Positions 46,778 through 55,455 of a DNA stretch of 64,000 nucleotides are shown here, piece after piece. How positions within the stretch are numbered: position 1 is the first letter of the stretch; every line of letters begins with the position of its first letter. The translations under genes were made by a program, and so were the position numbers. Source of the DNA: Thermaerobacillus caldiproteolyticus (GTDB lineage Bacteria; Bacillota; Bacilli; Bacillales; Anoxybacillaceae); NCBI RefSeq assembly GCF_013761245.1, contig NZ_JACDUT010000002.1, positions 1 through 64,000 on the forward strand. The letters run 5' to 3'. Under the pieces are notes generated by a model that had not been told where the DNA came from, made no database searches, and saw only the letters and a program-made list of their open reading frames with translations.

Positions 46778-48019
46778 CTATTTTAATTTTTTCAAGCGGT
46801 CACTTTGACTAATAATATCGGTGACGCGGACACCGAAATTTTCGTCAATGACCACAACTTCTCCTTTTGCAATTAGCTTATTATTGACTAATATATCGAC
46901 TGGCTCTCCAGCTAGCTTATCTAGTTCGATAATCGAGCCTGACGACAAATTTAAAATATCTTGGACAGAGCGTCTCGTGCGACCTAGCTCTACCGTTACT
47001 TGTAATGGAATATCAAGGAGCATCGTCAAGTTTTTCGCCTCGGTCTCAGCTAAGGAAACAGGTTCGAAGCTTGCAAAATCAACCGGTTGAACGTGATGCT
47101 GCCCCATTCCTACATGCGTTCCAAAATGATTTGGTCCTTGCGGCTGTTGATACGCTGCCTGATAAGGTGCATCCCCTCCATGGGAAACATATGGTGCTGC
47201 TGTCGGTTGCGGTTCATGAACAAGGTGAGCTTTGTCACCTGCTGATACAGCTGTTTCATGATGAGAGCTTTCCAAAAGAGAAGCCTCTTCTTTTCCTGCG
47301 TTACTCTGTCCTCCATCCATTGTATCGGAAGAAGATTCATTTGCACTAGATGAACCTAATAAATTTTGCACAAGCTCTTTTGCAAAATCGACCGGCAACA
47401 GCTGCATAATATTAGAATCAATCAAGTCACCAATTTTTAAGTGAAACGAAACTTTCACAAATATATCTTCATCTGGCAAATATTCGAGTCCTTCTCCTTC
47501 CTTGATATCCAGCAAATGAATGCTTGGGGGAGAAATATCGACTCTTTTTCCAAAAACCGTTGACATCGAAGTAGCTGCTGATCCCATCATTTGATTCATC
47601 GCTTCTTGCACAGCGCTCAGTTGAATTTCCCCTAATAACTCGGCCGGATTTTTTCCGTCTCCACCTAGCATTAGATCAGCAATAATTGCAGCATCTTCTT
47701 GTTTAATGACAAGCAAGTTGGTTCCTAAAAACCCCTCTGTGTAGTTCACTTGGATTGCGACATATGGAAACGGAAATTCATCGACAACGTTTTTTCGCTG
47801 GATGATTGATACATTTGGTGTTGTAATTTCCACTTTTTGATTTAATAACATCGACAGCGCTGTTGCTGAGCTTCCAAATGAAATATTACCAATTTCTCCT
47901 AAAGTATCTTGCTCGAGCGTAGACAGCACATCATCAATGGATGGGGTGTCATCAAAATCACTCTCTCCACGCAACAACGCATCAATTTCTTCTTGGGATA
48001 ACATATCATCACTCATCAT
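46778..48019 (-). CDS. fliY: Flagellar switch protein and CheY-P phosphatase FliY
   Basis: FliY replaces FliN in Bacillus and is also the main CheY-P phosphatase at the switch. The N-terminal peptide MLSQEEIDALL (CheY-binding like FliM) is followed by a CheC-type domain (about 35-215) with TLGEIGNISFGSSATAL and AVQEAMNQMMGSAATSM. A long hydrophilic linker rich in Ser, His, Gln and Pro (about 220-320) leads to the C-terminal SpoA (FliN) domain (about 325-413) with VTVELGRTRRSVQDIL. At 413 aa it is a bit longer than B. subtilis FliY because of the linker. Overlaps fliM by 11 bp. Confidence 0.95.
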   Translation of the reverse strand: MMSDDMLSQEEIDALLRGESDFDDTPSIDDVLSTLEQDTLGEIGNISFGSSATALSMLLNQKVEITTPNVSIIQRKNVVDEFPFPYVAIQVNYTEGFLGTNLLVIKQEDAAIIADLMLGGDGKNPAELLGEIQLSAVQEAMNQMMGSAATSMSTVFGKRVDISPPSIHLLDIKEGEGLEYLPDEDIFVKVSFHLKIGDLIDSNIMQLLPVDFAKELVQNLLGSSSANESSSDTMDGGQSNAGKEEASLLESSHHETAVSAGDKAHLVHEPQPTAAPYVSHGGDAPYQAAYQQPQGPNHFGTHVGMGQHHVQPVDFASFEPVSLAETEAKNLTMLLDIPLQVTVELGRTRRSVQDILNLSSGSIIELDKLAGEPVDILVNNKLIAKGEVVVIDENFGVRVTDIISQSDRLKKLK

Positions 48020-49010
48020 CGTTGTCTTCTCCCCCCTTGAGCTTGTCTAAAATTTGTACAGCCAGTCGTTTGTTCATTTTTCCCGGCTGACCTACAAATT
48101 TAGGAATGTCACCAATTTTCACAATAAGTGGTTGTTGAATCGATTGGTCAAGTTGAATGACATCACCGACATCAAGCTGTAGAAATTCCTGAATCGTAAT
48201 CGTTGCTGTACCGAGTTCCGCGATAATCGGCAGTTTGGCTAGCTTGATTCGTTTTTCTAGCGCTTCTGTTTCCTCTGGCGCCCGCTCCTTTTTCTGCGTC
48301 TGCATCCAATAATGAACGGAAAGTCTCGGTATAATCGGTTCAAGTACGACATGTGGGATACAAATATTAATCATTCCGCTTGTTTCGGCAATTTGTGTAT
48401 TTAACGAAATGACAACAACGGTATCATTCGGTGAAACCATCTGTAAAAACTGCGGATTCACCTCAAATTCAGCTAAAATCGGGTCGATCTCCGCAATCGA
48501 TTCCCATGCATCGCGCAAATTATGAAACGCCTTTTCAAATAAATTGGACATAATCCGCATTTCAATTTCCGTTAAATTGTCCACTTTATTAAAGCTTGAT
48601 CCCCGTCCGCCCATCACGCGATCCAGCATCGCATAAGCGATATTTGGGTTCACTTCCATTAAAATACGTCCATCGAGCGGTGGAACTTCAAATACATTCA
48701 AAACAGTCATTTTCGGGATCGAGCGAATAAATTCTTCATACGGAATTTGATCTGCCGTTGCTACTGATATTTGTACATATGTTCGTAACTGCGCCGAGAA
48801 AAAAGTCGTTAATAATCTTGCAAAGTTTTCATGGATGCGCGTTAAACTGCGGATTTGATCTTTTGAAAAGCGGAGCGCCCGCTTGAAATCATAAACTTTC
48901 ACTCGCTTATCTTCTTCTTCCTTCATTAACTCCTCGGCGCTCATTTCCCCGGTTGACAGCGCAGCTAATAGCGCGTCAATTTCACTTTGGGATAATACTT
49001 CACCCGTCAT
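48009..49010 (-). CDS. fliM: Flagellar motor switch protein FliM
   Basis: FliM is the middle ring of the switch and binds CheY-P through its N-terminal peptide GEVLSQSEIDALLAAL (residues 3-18). The middle domain (about 40-230) shows TFFSAQLRTYVQI and MDRVMGGRGSSF, and the SpoA domain (about 255-325) ends the protein. The 333 aa with start at 49010 (AGGGGGTG upstream) matches relatives; a GTG at 49019 is probably not used. It lies 25 bp after fliL. Confidence 0.95.
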   Translation of the reverse strand: MTGEVLSQSEIDALLAALSTGEMSAEELMKEEEDKRVKVYDFKRALRFSKDQIRSLTRIHENFARLLTTFFSAQLRTYVQISVATADQIPYEEFIRSIPKMTVLNVFEVPPLDGRILMEVNPNIAYAMLDRVMGGRGSSFNKVDNLTEIEMRIMSNLFEKAFHNLRDAWESIAEIDPILAEFEVNPQFLQMVSPNDTVVVISLNTQIAETSGMINICIPHVVLEPIIPRLSVHYWMQTQKKERAPEETEALEKRIKLAKLPIIAELGTATITIQEFLQLDVGDVIQLDQSIQQPLIVKIGDIPKFVGQPGKMNKRLAVQILDKLKGGEDNDDE

Positions 49011-49035
49011 ATGTTTCACCCCCTAGCTTTGCAGG

Positions 49036-49458
49036 TTATTGGAGGATGAAGGAGGTAATATAGACTTGCTCCACTTTTCCTTCTTGCATCACTTGATTAA
49101 TTTGCTGTTTGAGGCGATTTTCAAGATTAATCATTCCTTGTTTTCCTTTAAAATCTTGCGGCTTCATTTCCGACAATTCTTCAATAATAATATTTTTAAT
49201 TTGAAAATCGCGCTTTTCCGCCTCCGCTTTTGCATCTTCACTATTCGTTTGAATTTTAAAAGACACTTTTATAAAACTGCCATCTACTAAATTGGTCATA
49301 ATTTCTGGAATGTCAACAGAGCTTTCCACAATTTCGTCCGCACTTGGCTTTTTATTCTCTTCATGACCGGTTAATTTCATGACAACAAATAAGGCGACAG
49401 CACCAATAAGCGCGATGACAACTAATACCATGATCATTGTTTTGACTAGTCTATTCAT
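49036..49458 (-). CDS. fliL: Flagellar basal body protein FliL
   Basis: FliL is a membrane protein beside stators that supports motility. The 140 aa has one transmembrane helix (about 7-28) and a periplasmic-facing domain that ends with IIEELSEMKPQDFKGKQGMINLENRLKQQINQVM (split), typical of the family. The ATG overlaps the flbD stop by 8 bp. GGGGGAC within flbD acts as ribosome site. It follows flbD in the swarming cluster known as swrD-fliL. Confidence 0.92.
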   Translation of the reverse strand: MNRLVKTMIMVLVVIALIGAVALFVVMKLTGHEENKKPSADEIVESSVDIPEIMTNLVDGSFIKVSFKIQTNSEDAKAEAEKRDFQIKNIIIEELSEMKPQDFKGKQGMINLENRLKQQINQVMQEGKVEQVYITSFILQ

Positions 49459-49672
49459 GTTCCAGTCCCCCTAAGCCATCGGGCAAGCGTAGTACCGAAA
49501 TTTGCCGATAGAAGTCTGTAATCAGATCGATGACCTCTTGAACAGACTCTTGCACAACAAATTTTTTTCCATTTGTTAATGTAATCGTTGTATCAGGAAA
49601 TGCTTCTACTTGTTCTATGTAAATCGCATTCAATGTAAATGTTTTTCCATTGAGTCGCGTTACTGTAATCAT
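49451..49672 (-). CDS. swrD: Flagellar protein FlbD/SwrD
   Basis: A 73 aa protein of the FlbD family with ITVTRLNGKTFTLNAIYIEQVEAFPDTTITLTNGKKFVV (split, residues 2-40). In B. subtilis the homologue SwrD (YlzI) raises motor torque. There is no ribosome site in the usual place; the nearest good one (AAAGGAGG, 49709-49716) is 36 nt upstream and a hairpin lies between, which could bring it nearer. The stop is overlapped by fliL. Its role in export or torque is taken from the homologue. Confidence 0.9.
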   Translation of the reverse strand: MITVTRLNGKTFTLNAIYIEQVEAFPDTTITLTNGKKFVVQESVQEVIDLITDFYRQISVLRLPDGLGGLEHE

Positions 49673-49682
49673 CTATGTATAA

Positions 49683-49705
49683 GGGACTAGGCGGCACCTA
49701 GCCCC
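49683..49705 (-). other. Hairpin between flgE stop and flbD start
   Basis: The mRNA can form GGG-CTAGG paired to CCTAG-CCC (49683-49691 with 49697-49705, one mismatch, 5-nt loop). It separates the only good Shine-Dalgarno sequence (49709-49716, just past the flgE stop) from the flbD ATG at 49672. Folding would shorten the distance from 36 to about 13 nt. No U tract follows, so it is not a terminator. Confidence 0.6.
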
Positions 49706-49717
49706 CTCCCTCCTTTA

Positions 49718-50515
49718 TTATTTCTTCAAGTTGACAAGCTCTTGTAAAATTTCATCTGATGTTGTAATAATCCGCGTATTCGCCTGGAATCCGCGTTGAG
49801 CGACAATCATTTCCGTAAACTCTTCGGCAAGGTCAACGTTGGACATTTCAAGAGCACCTGCAACGATCGTGCCAGTTCCATTATTCCCTGGAGTGTATAA
49901 CGATTCCGCACCAGAGTTCGCTGTTGAACGGAAAAGATTGTCTCCAACTTTCTCTAATCCATCGTTATTTGCAAATTTCGCCAATTCAATTTGACCAGCA
50001 ACCTGTAAAGCTCCGGTATCATCGACATAGTTCACTGTGCCGTCCGAACCAATACTCATGCTTTGCGCTGTTAACGGGATTTGAATGCGCGTGTTACCGT
50101 TGCCAAGCAAATAGCGTCCATCAGCGCTAACAATATAACCTTGAGAATCAAGATAGAAATTTCCTGCTCTTGTGTATAGACGGTTATTTCCAGAGGCGTC
50201 TCCTAAAACAAAGAACCCATCTCCAGAAATTGCTAAATCTAGTACGCGTCCCGTCGGTTGCAAACTTCCTTGGGTCTGAACAGTATCGATGGCCGCTAAT
50301 TGTGCTCCCAGACCAACTTGTTTCGGGTTAACACCACCGCGATTTCCTGTCGGAGCGCTAGCCCCTGCGATTAGCTGACTCACTAAATCTTTAAAAATCG
50401 TTCTTCCTTTTTTAAACCCATACGTATTAACGTTGGCGATGTTGTTTCCAATAACGTCTAATTTCACTTGGAAGTTTTTCATTCCGCTAATTCCAGAATA
50501 CATAGAACGAAGCAT
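49718..50515 (-). CDS. flgE: Flagellar hook protein FlgE (FlgG-like)
   Basis: In the B. subtilis scheme this gene (formerly flgG) encodes the hook protein. The 265 aa has the N-terminal MLRSMYSGISGMKNFQVKLDVIGNNIANVNTYGFKK (split) flg_bb_rod signature, a short variable beta domain, and a C-terminal FTEMIVAQRGFQANTRIITTSDEILQELVNLKK coil (split). Both ends form the axial core. The length is short for a hook protein elsewhere but typical of Bacillus. AAAGGGAG precedes the ATG. It lies downstream of flgD, as the cap and hook order requires. Confidence 0.92.
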   Translation of the reverse strand: MLRSMYSGISGMKNFQVKLDVIGNNIANVNTYGFKKGRTIFKDLVSQLIAGASAPTGNRGGVNPKQVGLGAQLAAIDTVQTQGSLQPTGRVLDLAISGDGFFVLGDASGNNRLYTRAGNFYLDSQGYIVSADGRYLLGNGNTRIQIPLTAQSMSIGSDGTVNYVDDTGALQVAGQIELAKFANNDGLEKVGDNLFRSTANSGAESLYTPGNNGTGTIVAGALEMSNVDLAEEFTEMIVAQRGFQANTRIITTSDEILQELVNLKK

Positions 50516-50546
50516 GTTGATCCCTCTCCCTTTTTCCTATATTTTC

Positions 50547-51005
50547 TTAGCGTATCTCTTCCGTTGGAGTTTCTACCTTGATAATTTGCTTGCCGGAAAT
50601 CATCTTTCCGTCTTCCAACTCTAAAAAGATTTCGTTGTTTTTCTGCAACACGGATTTTACAATACCGCTTGTTGGAGTGTCTGATGTATCTGTTTCGTCG
50701 CTATCTTCTTCCCAGTACACTTTTTTGCCAATCATTTCACTATAACGCAATATGGCATTTTCATTTTGCAATTGAATAAATTGCTCCAGCTCTGTTGCCA
50801 TATTGGTGATTTGTTCCAACGTAGAGAAACTCGCCATTTGCGCAATAAACTCTTTGTCTTCCATCGGATTTAACGGATCTTGGTTTTGCAACTGCACAAG
50901 TAAAATCTTTAAAAAATCGTCTTTTCCAAGAATTTGGTTTCCTGTCTGACGCTCCGGTGGTTTATAGTTGCTTAATAATAAGCTTGAGTCAATCGTATTT
51001 GCCAT
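50547..51005 (-). CDS. flgD: Hook cap assembly protein FlgD
   Basis: FlgD caps the growing hook. The 152 aa has the conserved N-terminal segment [40 protein letters not shown] (split, residues 26-65) and a short C-terminal part, much shorter than enteric FlgD. The C-terminus has a beta strand rich region typical of Bacillus. GGGAGCG precedes the ATG. It lies between fliK and flgE. Confidence 0.94.
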   Translation of the reverse strand: MANTIDSSLLLSNYKPPERQTGNQILGKDDFLKILLVQLQNQDPLNPMEDKEFIAQMASFSTLEQITNMATELEQFIQLQNENAILRYSEMIGKKVYWEEDSDETDTSDTPTSGIVKSVLQKNNEIFLELEDGKMISGKQIIKVETPTEEIR

Positions 51006-51018
51006 GTTCGAACGCTCC

Positions 51019-52278
51019 CTATACTTCGAAGTTGACTAATTCGTTCGTTAACGAATCTTGGAAATGAAGGTCGCTTTCCTGTTTTAGTTGTTGGCGTTGT
51101 TCGCGCTGTTGTTGCTCATCACGGCTGCCGCGCTGTTCTCCAAACGGCTGCTCGTAAGTTGGCATTGGCTCATGGGTAAACACATCAAATTTTTCAATTG
51201 TAATATGTTGTGCTGGAATTACATGACGAATTTGCTGAATGTTTGCTTCAATAAGCTCCTTTGCTGAAGTACTTGAAGCGATTATTTTGGCCATCAGTTC
51301 ACCATTTTCTTGAACAAGCTTAACTGTTAACGTACCTAAATGTTCGGGGTGCAACCGAATCACCAGCTGCGATTGTCCGTTCCCTAACTGCGTGAATTTC
51401 CCCGATTTTATAATTTCTGTTAGTTGTTGAACGAACTGCTGATTCATACTTTCCTTTGATGCCGTTTCATGTAAAGAAATGACCGGCATTTTTTCTTGTG
51501 GAAACACCATTGAATTGAACCCGTTCACAAAAAGTTGAGGCGCTGCTTCGTCATGTGCTTGCTTTTGTATTGGAATTTCCACAGTTTGCATCAATGAATG
51601 GTTTGTTAAAGCTGCTGGAATCTTATCGGATTGAACAGGCATGGCGTGTGTTAAGACAAATGGCCGATTTACGTGATTATCGCTACTCATGAGCGGAATT
51701 CCGCTACGATTCACAAACGTTGTGAAAAGAGTATTTGTTTCTTGTGTCTGGCGTTTCTTTAACATTGTTAAGAGCGGCCCTACATCAAGTGCTTCATTGC
51801 TCCCGTCATCGTTTCGCTGAAACATTGCCGGTAAATCAAGATGTTGTACCATTGTTTCAGCTGTTTCAGCTCCATCACGCTGAAGCAATGCCATAAATTC
51901 TGTAACTATTTGTTCTATTTCTGACGTTCCGCGTTGTTCTATCAATTGTTGAACCGAAGATGGATCTGTCTCGAGCCGCTCACGAATGGCTTGTGCTATA
52001 TCATTCGGCAACAATTGAAGAAGGAAGCTCAGCCACTCAATACTTGCTATGTCATTATTAGATACATCATTATCCATTTTTGAATGAGATACTGACTTCT
52101 CTTCTACAGGCGATGATAGCTGCCCGTTTTTAACATTAGAGTTATTGAGCTGTTCTGCCATTAACAACTGCTGAAATACATTCATTCCTTCATGCTTTTG
52201 TTCCGCCGTTTTTGCTGTTTGTTTAATTTGACTAGTTACATTTTTCATAGGTACTTGATCATAAACCCCAATTTTCAT
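51019..52278 (-). CDS. fliK: Hook length control protein FliK
   Basis: FliK measures hook length and triggers the export switch in FlhB. The 419 aa has a long, poorly conserved ruler region rich in Gln, Ser and Asn (about 20-300) and the C-terminal flg_hook domain (about 305-385) with [19 protein letters not shown] and a helix ending at IRHVIPAQ. The tail is Gln/Arg-rich (about 385-400). The start at 52278 follows GGGGGGTGA; an ATG at 52296 lies in the ylxF end. It follows ylxF by 14 bp. Confidence 0.92.
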   Translation of the reverse strand: MKIGVYDQVPMKNVTSQIKQTAKTAEQKHEGMNVFQQLLMAEQLNNSNVKNGQLSSPVEEKSVSHSKMDNDVSNNDIASIEWLSFLLQLLPNDIAQAIRERLETDPSSVQQLIEQRGTSEIEQIVTEFMALLQRDGAETAETMVQHLDLPAMFQRNDDGSNEALDVGPLLTMLKKRQTQETNTLFTTFVNRSGIPLMSSDNHVNRPFVLTHAMPVQSDKIPAALTNHSLMQTVEIPIQKQAHDEAAPQLFVNGFNSMVFPQEKMPVISLHETASKESMNQQFVQQLTEIIKSGKFTQLGNGQSQLVIRLHPEHLGTLTVKLVQENGELMAKIIASSTSAKELIEANIQQIRHVIPAQHITIEKFDVFTHEPMPTYEQPFGEQRGSRDEQQQREQRQQLKQESDLHFQDSLTNELVNFEV

Positions 52279-52292
52279 CGCTTCACCCCCCT

Positions 52293-52916
52293 TCATTCAG
52301 ATGTGCTCGCTTCCGCTCGTTTTGTCAGTAGCGCTGTATATTTTGCTGCGTTGGCAGGAGTCATTTTTTCGAGAATGGCCGCTGCTTTGTCACTGCTTAA
52401 AGACGATAAAATGTTAATCGCATCTCCGTCAGACATTTCAGAGATAATCGCAGCGGCGTTTTTAGGAGACATCGTTTCATACATTTTCGAAATATCTTGA
52501 ACGGTCTGCTTTGCTTCATTTGATGACGATTGCGCCTCTTCTTCTTGCTTTGCTGATAGTTCGGCGTTTAGCCGCTCGATTTCTTGCTTTAATGAGTCGA
52601 TTTGCTTTTGCTTATTTTCTGCTTCTTTTTCTAACTCTTTAATCTTCATCTTTTGTTCTTCGATAGTCGCTTTTTGTTCAACAATGTTTTTTTTCAATAC
52701 TTGTTCTGAAGTCGTTTTAGTTTCGCCGACAAGTTGTGAAACGCCCGGTACTTTCGCTCCGTACTTTTTCGCTACGTCGAATACATTGACCCCTGCAATC
52801 GTTGTAATGACAAGTGTTAAAGCGATAGCAAACAATAGTGGAATGACAATCACAAACAAAAACCATTGAAGTTTATTCACTTTTTCTTCCTTTTCAATTT
52901 CTTGGTCTTTCATCAT
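52293..52916 (-). CDS. ylxF: MotE-like export/assembly protein YlxF
   Basis: A 207 aa membrane protein with one transmembrane segment (about 18-42), a long coiled coil (about 75-135, heptads rich in Lys/Glu/Gln) and a MgtE-N-like helical C-terminal domain with MSPKNAAAIISEM, GDAINILSSL and AAAILEKMTPANAAKYT repeats (about 145-200). It corresponds to B. subtilis YlxF of the fla/che operon, whose role is not settled. The start is one of two adjacent ATGs (52916 or 52913) after AGGTGAG. It overlaps fliK's leader by few bases. Confidence 0.85.
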   Translation of the reverse strand: MMKDQEIEKEEKVNKLQWFLFVIVIPLLFAIALTLVITTIAGVNVFDVAKKYGAKVPGVSQLVGETKTTSEQVLKKNIVEQKATIEEQKMKIKELEKEAENKQKQIDSLKQEIERLNAELSAKQEEEAQSSSNEAKQTVQDISKMYETMSPKNAAAIISEMSDGDAINILSSLSSDKAAAILEKMTPANAAKYTALLTKRAEASTSE

Positions 52917-52921
52917 CTCAC

Positions 52922-53365
52922 CTAATTTCTACGATTGGCAAATTGTTGTATAGAAATTTCGTCCATCCATTTATTTTCGTTTGCGCGTATCGTCTGTAAC
53001 ACTGTTTGCACATGTTTTTCTTTCATCTTTTCATATTTCTTGACTTCGATATTTAATTCCGCTAACTTCGCTTGTTTTGCTTGCATTTGCTCCCGCGCTT
53101 GGATCACAAGATGTTGATAATGGTGAATCGTTCGTTCCAGATTCGTCATAAATTGCTGAAAATAGCGAATGTCTTGAATTGATAATCCTAATTGCAATTT
53201 TTGTTTATGGATCTGTTCATAATCTTCTTTTTGTTTTAAGCATCGATAGAGTTTTTCCGCAACGTCTTCAAACCTCTTCAGCGCTTCATTGTACTCGCTG
53301 ATCGCCGTCTCTTTTTCCTTTTCTTTCATTGCTAGCACTTTATCAAATTTAAACGCATATACCAT
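52922..53365 (-). CDS. fliJ: Flagellar export ATPase stalk/chaperone FliJ
   Basis: FliJ is a coiled-coil stalk that sits in the FliI hexamer and links it to FlhA. The 147 aa is almost wholly helical with heptads through residues 8-60 and 80-130. Typical opening FKFDKVLAMKEKEKETA is present. AGGGTGA precedes the ATG. It lies 7 bp after fliI. Confidence 0.92.
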   Translation of the reverse strand: MVYAFKFDKVLAMKEKEKETAISEYNEALKRFEDVAEKLYRCLKQKEDYEQIHKQKLQLGLSIQDIRYFQQFMTNLERTIHHYQHLVIQAREQMQAKQAKLAELNIEVKKYEKMKEKHVQTVLQTIRANENKWMDEISIQQFANRRN

Positions 53366-53372
53366 GATCGAT

Positions 53373-54689
53373 TCACCCTGAATGTACGAGATTCATTAAC
53401 ATGTCAATGCTTTCGTCTTTCGTAAACTTGTCGTGTATATCTTGTTTTAAAAAAGAAATGATTTTCGGATAGTAGCGAATCGCTTCATCAATTTCTTTGG
53501 AAGAACCTCGTTTGTACGCCCCTATATTAATTAAGTCTTCCGAATTAATATAAGTGGAAAGGAGATGGCGCAGTTTTTCTGCCGCCGCCTTATGCTCCGG
53601 CGTGATAATGTGGTTCATCACGCGACTAATGCTTTTTAACACATTAATCGCTGGATACTGCCCTTGATTGGCTAAATTTCGTTCGAGTACAAAATGTCCG
53701 TCTAAAATGCCGCGGACAGTATCGGCGATAGGTTCGTTCATATCATCGCCATCTACTAGCACCGTATAAAAAGCGGTAATCGTCCCATGTTCGTTTGTTC
53801 CTGTACGCTCTAACAATTTTGGCAATATCGCAAATACGGATGGCGTATATCCTTTGGTTGTCGGCGGTTCACCGATGGCTAATCCGACTTCCCGCTGTGC
53901 CATCGCTACGCGAGTAACGGAATCCATCATGAACATGACGTTCATGCCTTTGTCGCGAAAATATTCCGCAATCGCAGTAGCAGTGTATGCGCCTTTAATC
54001 CGCATAAGGGCCGGTTGATCAGAAGTAGCGACAACGACGACAGAGCGGGCGAGACCCTCTGGCCCAAGATCACGTTCAATGAATTCGCGAACTTCACGGC
54101 CGCGTTCACCGATAAGGGCAATGACATTGATATCGGCGTTCGTATTGCGGGCAATCATCCCCATTAATGTGCTTTTTCCCACACCAGAGCCGGCAAATAT
54201 ACCAACGCGTTGCCCTTTTCCTACAGTTAGTAAACTATCAATCAGGCGAACACCGACTTCGATCGGTTCTGTAATCGGCGGCCTTGCAAGTGGGTTGGGC
54301 GGCTCTTGCTCGATCGAAATGGCGTGTAATCCTTTAGGTAACACGCCCCCATTCAACGGTTTCCCGAGCGAATCAAGCACTTGGCCGATTAACTCCGCCC
54401 CTACTTTGATCTCAAGCGGTTTCCCGGTGGCTTCGACAATGCAGCCCGGCGAGATGTCTTGAACCGTTGAAAAAGGCATAAGAAGGACGTTTTGTTCACG
54501 AAATCCGACTACTTCAGCGGCAATTTTCTGCTTGTGTTTCCCGCTGCCGACATGAATGTAACAAACGTCACCAACCGAGCTTTCCGGGCCTTTTGATTCA
54601 ATCATTAAACCAATCACTCTCGTTACTTTTCCAAACCGTTTGTATGAATCGATCGTTTCAATTTCTTGAAGAAGGGTTTGCCAGTTCAA
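53373..54689 (-). CDS. fliI: Flagellum-specific export ATPase FliI
   Basis: FliI is the F1-beta-like hexameric ATPase that loads export substrates. The 438 aa has an N-terminal barrel (1-75), Walker A GIFAGSGVGKSTLMG (about 163-177), GERGREVREFIE (Walker region glutamate), Walker B MFMMDSVTRVAMAQRE, and TTKGYTPSVFAILPKLLERTG (split). The start is a TTG at 54689 with GGGGAGG 9 nt upstream, giving the family N-terminus. A 4-bp gap separates it from fliH. Confidence 0.96.
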   Translation of the reverse strand: MNWQTLLQEIETIDSYKRFGKVTRVIGLMIESKGPESSVGDVCYIHVGSGKHKQKIAAEVVGFREQNVLLMPFSTVQDISPGCIVEATGKPLEIKVGAELIGQVLDSLGKPLNGGVLPKGLHAISIEQEPPNPLARPPITEPIEVGVRLIDSLLTVGKGQRVGIFAGSGVGKSTLMGMIARNTNADINVIALIGERGREVREFIERDLGPEGLARSVVVVATSDQPALMRIKGAYTATAIAEYFRDKGMNVMFMMDSVTRVAMAQREVGLAIGEPPTTKGYTPSVFAILPKLLERTGTNEHGTITAFYTVLVDGDDMNEPIADTVRGILDGHFVLERNLANQGQYPAINVLKSISRVMNHIITPEHKAAAEKLRHLLSTYINSEDLINIGAYKRGSSKEIDEAIRYYPKIISFLKQDIHDKFTKDESIDMLMNLVHSG

Positions 54690-54693
54690 ACAG

Positions 54694-55455
54694 TTATTCC
54701 TCCCCGAGCCGTTCGAGCAGTTTTTCTTTTATTTTCTGTAATTGAGTGTCGACGCTGGCGTCAATTCGCCCGAATGGTGTCTCGATCATACATCCATTTT
54801 CTTCTAATTGTTCATCAGGATAAATAAACATATCAACTTCTTGGTTAAAAATAGATCTCAACTCGTCTTTTTGTTGCACGACCATTTCATAATAAAGCGG
54901 GTGCACATAAATTTTCACTTCCGATTGATCGCGGACTTCTTTGATCGCGCGTTTTACAAGGGACAGAAAATGGACGTCATTTTCAGCAAACTTTTCGCCG
55001 ATGATTCGTTCAGCTACCTTTAATCCAATGAGAAGAATCGTTTCGTCAGCAGCTTCAACTTGCTTGTAAAACTGCTCATTCGCGGCTTCAACAACGCGCT
55101 GTGCTTCATGGATGAGCTCACGATAATGATTCAGCGCCTCTTCCTTTCCTTGGGCGAATCCCGATTTATATCCTTCTTCTTTCGCCATGTCAATAAGCTG
55201 TTGTTTTTCGATATTCCAATTTTCTCGTTCTTGAAACAGTTGCTGCTTAACGGATTCGTAATAGTGCTCCGCCTCTTGTTTAATGAATTGGGCTTCGCGT
55301 TCTGCTTGTTCTATCGTCATTTGGGCATAAGTATGTTCGCTCATATCAACAGTTGCTGACAAATCATGTTGTTTCAAAAAATAGTTTTTAATTTCAATGA
55401 GTTTTTTGCGACTATGATCGGTTTTCGTAAACGGAGCTTTAATCACATTAGACAA
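54694..55455 (-). CDS. fliH: Flagellar export ATPase regulator FliH
   Basis: FliH is a coiled-coil negative regulator and scaffold for FliI. The 253 aa shows a Gln/Glu-rich coiled coil (about 40-110), a helical stretch (110-150) and a C-terminal globular half (about 155-245) with LVKRAIKEVRDQSEVKIYVHPLYYEMV (split) and DASVDTQLQKIKEKLL. The start is likely the TTG at 55455, 9 nt after GGAGGAG, beginning MSNVIKAPF. An ATG at 55464 abuts the site. It overlaps the fliG end by 8 bp. Confidence 0.9.
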   Translation of the reverse strand: MSNVIKAPFTKTDHSRKKLIEIKNYFLKQHDLSATVDMSEHTYAQMTIEQAEREAQFIKQEAEHYYESVKQQLFQERENWNIEKQQLIDMAKEEGYKSGFAQGKEEALNHYRELIHEAQRVVEAANEQFYKQVEAADETILLIGLKVAERIIGEKFAENDVHFLSLVKRAIKEVRDQSEVKIYVHPLYYEMVVQQKDELRSIFNQEVDMFIYPDEQLEENGCMIETPFGRIDASVDTQLQKIKEKLLERLGEE

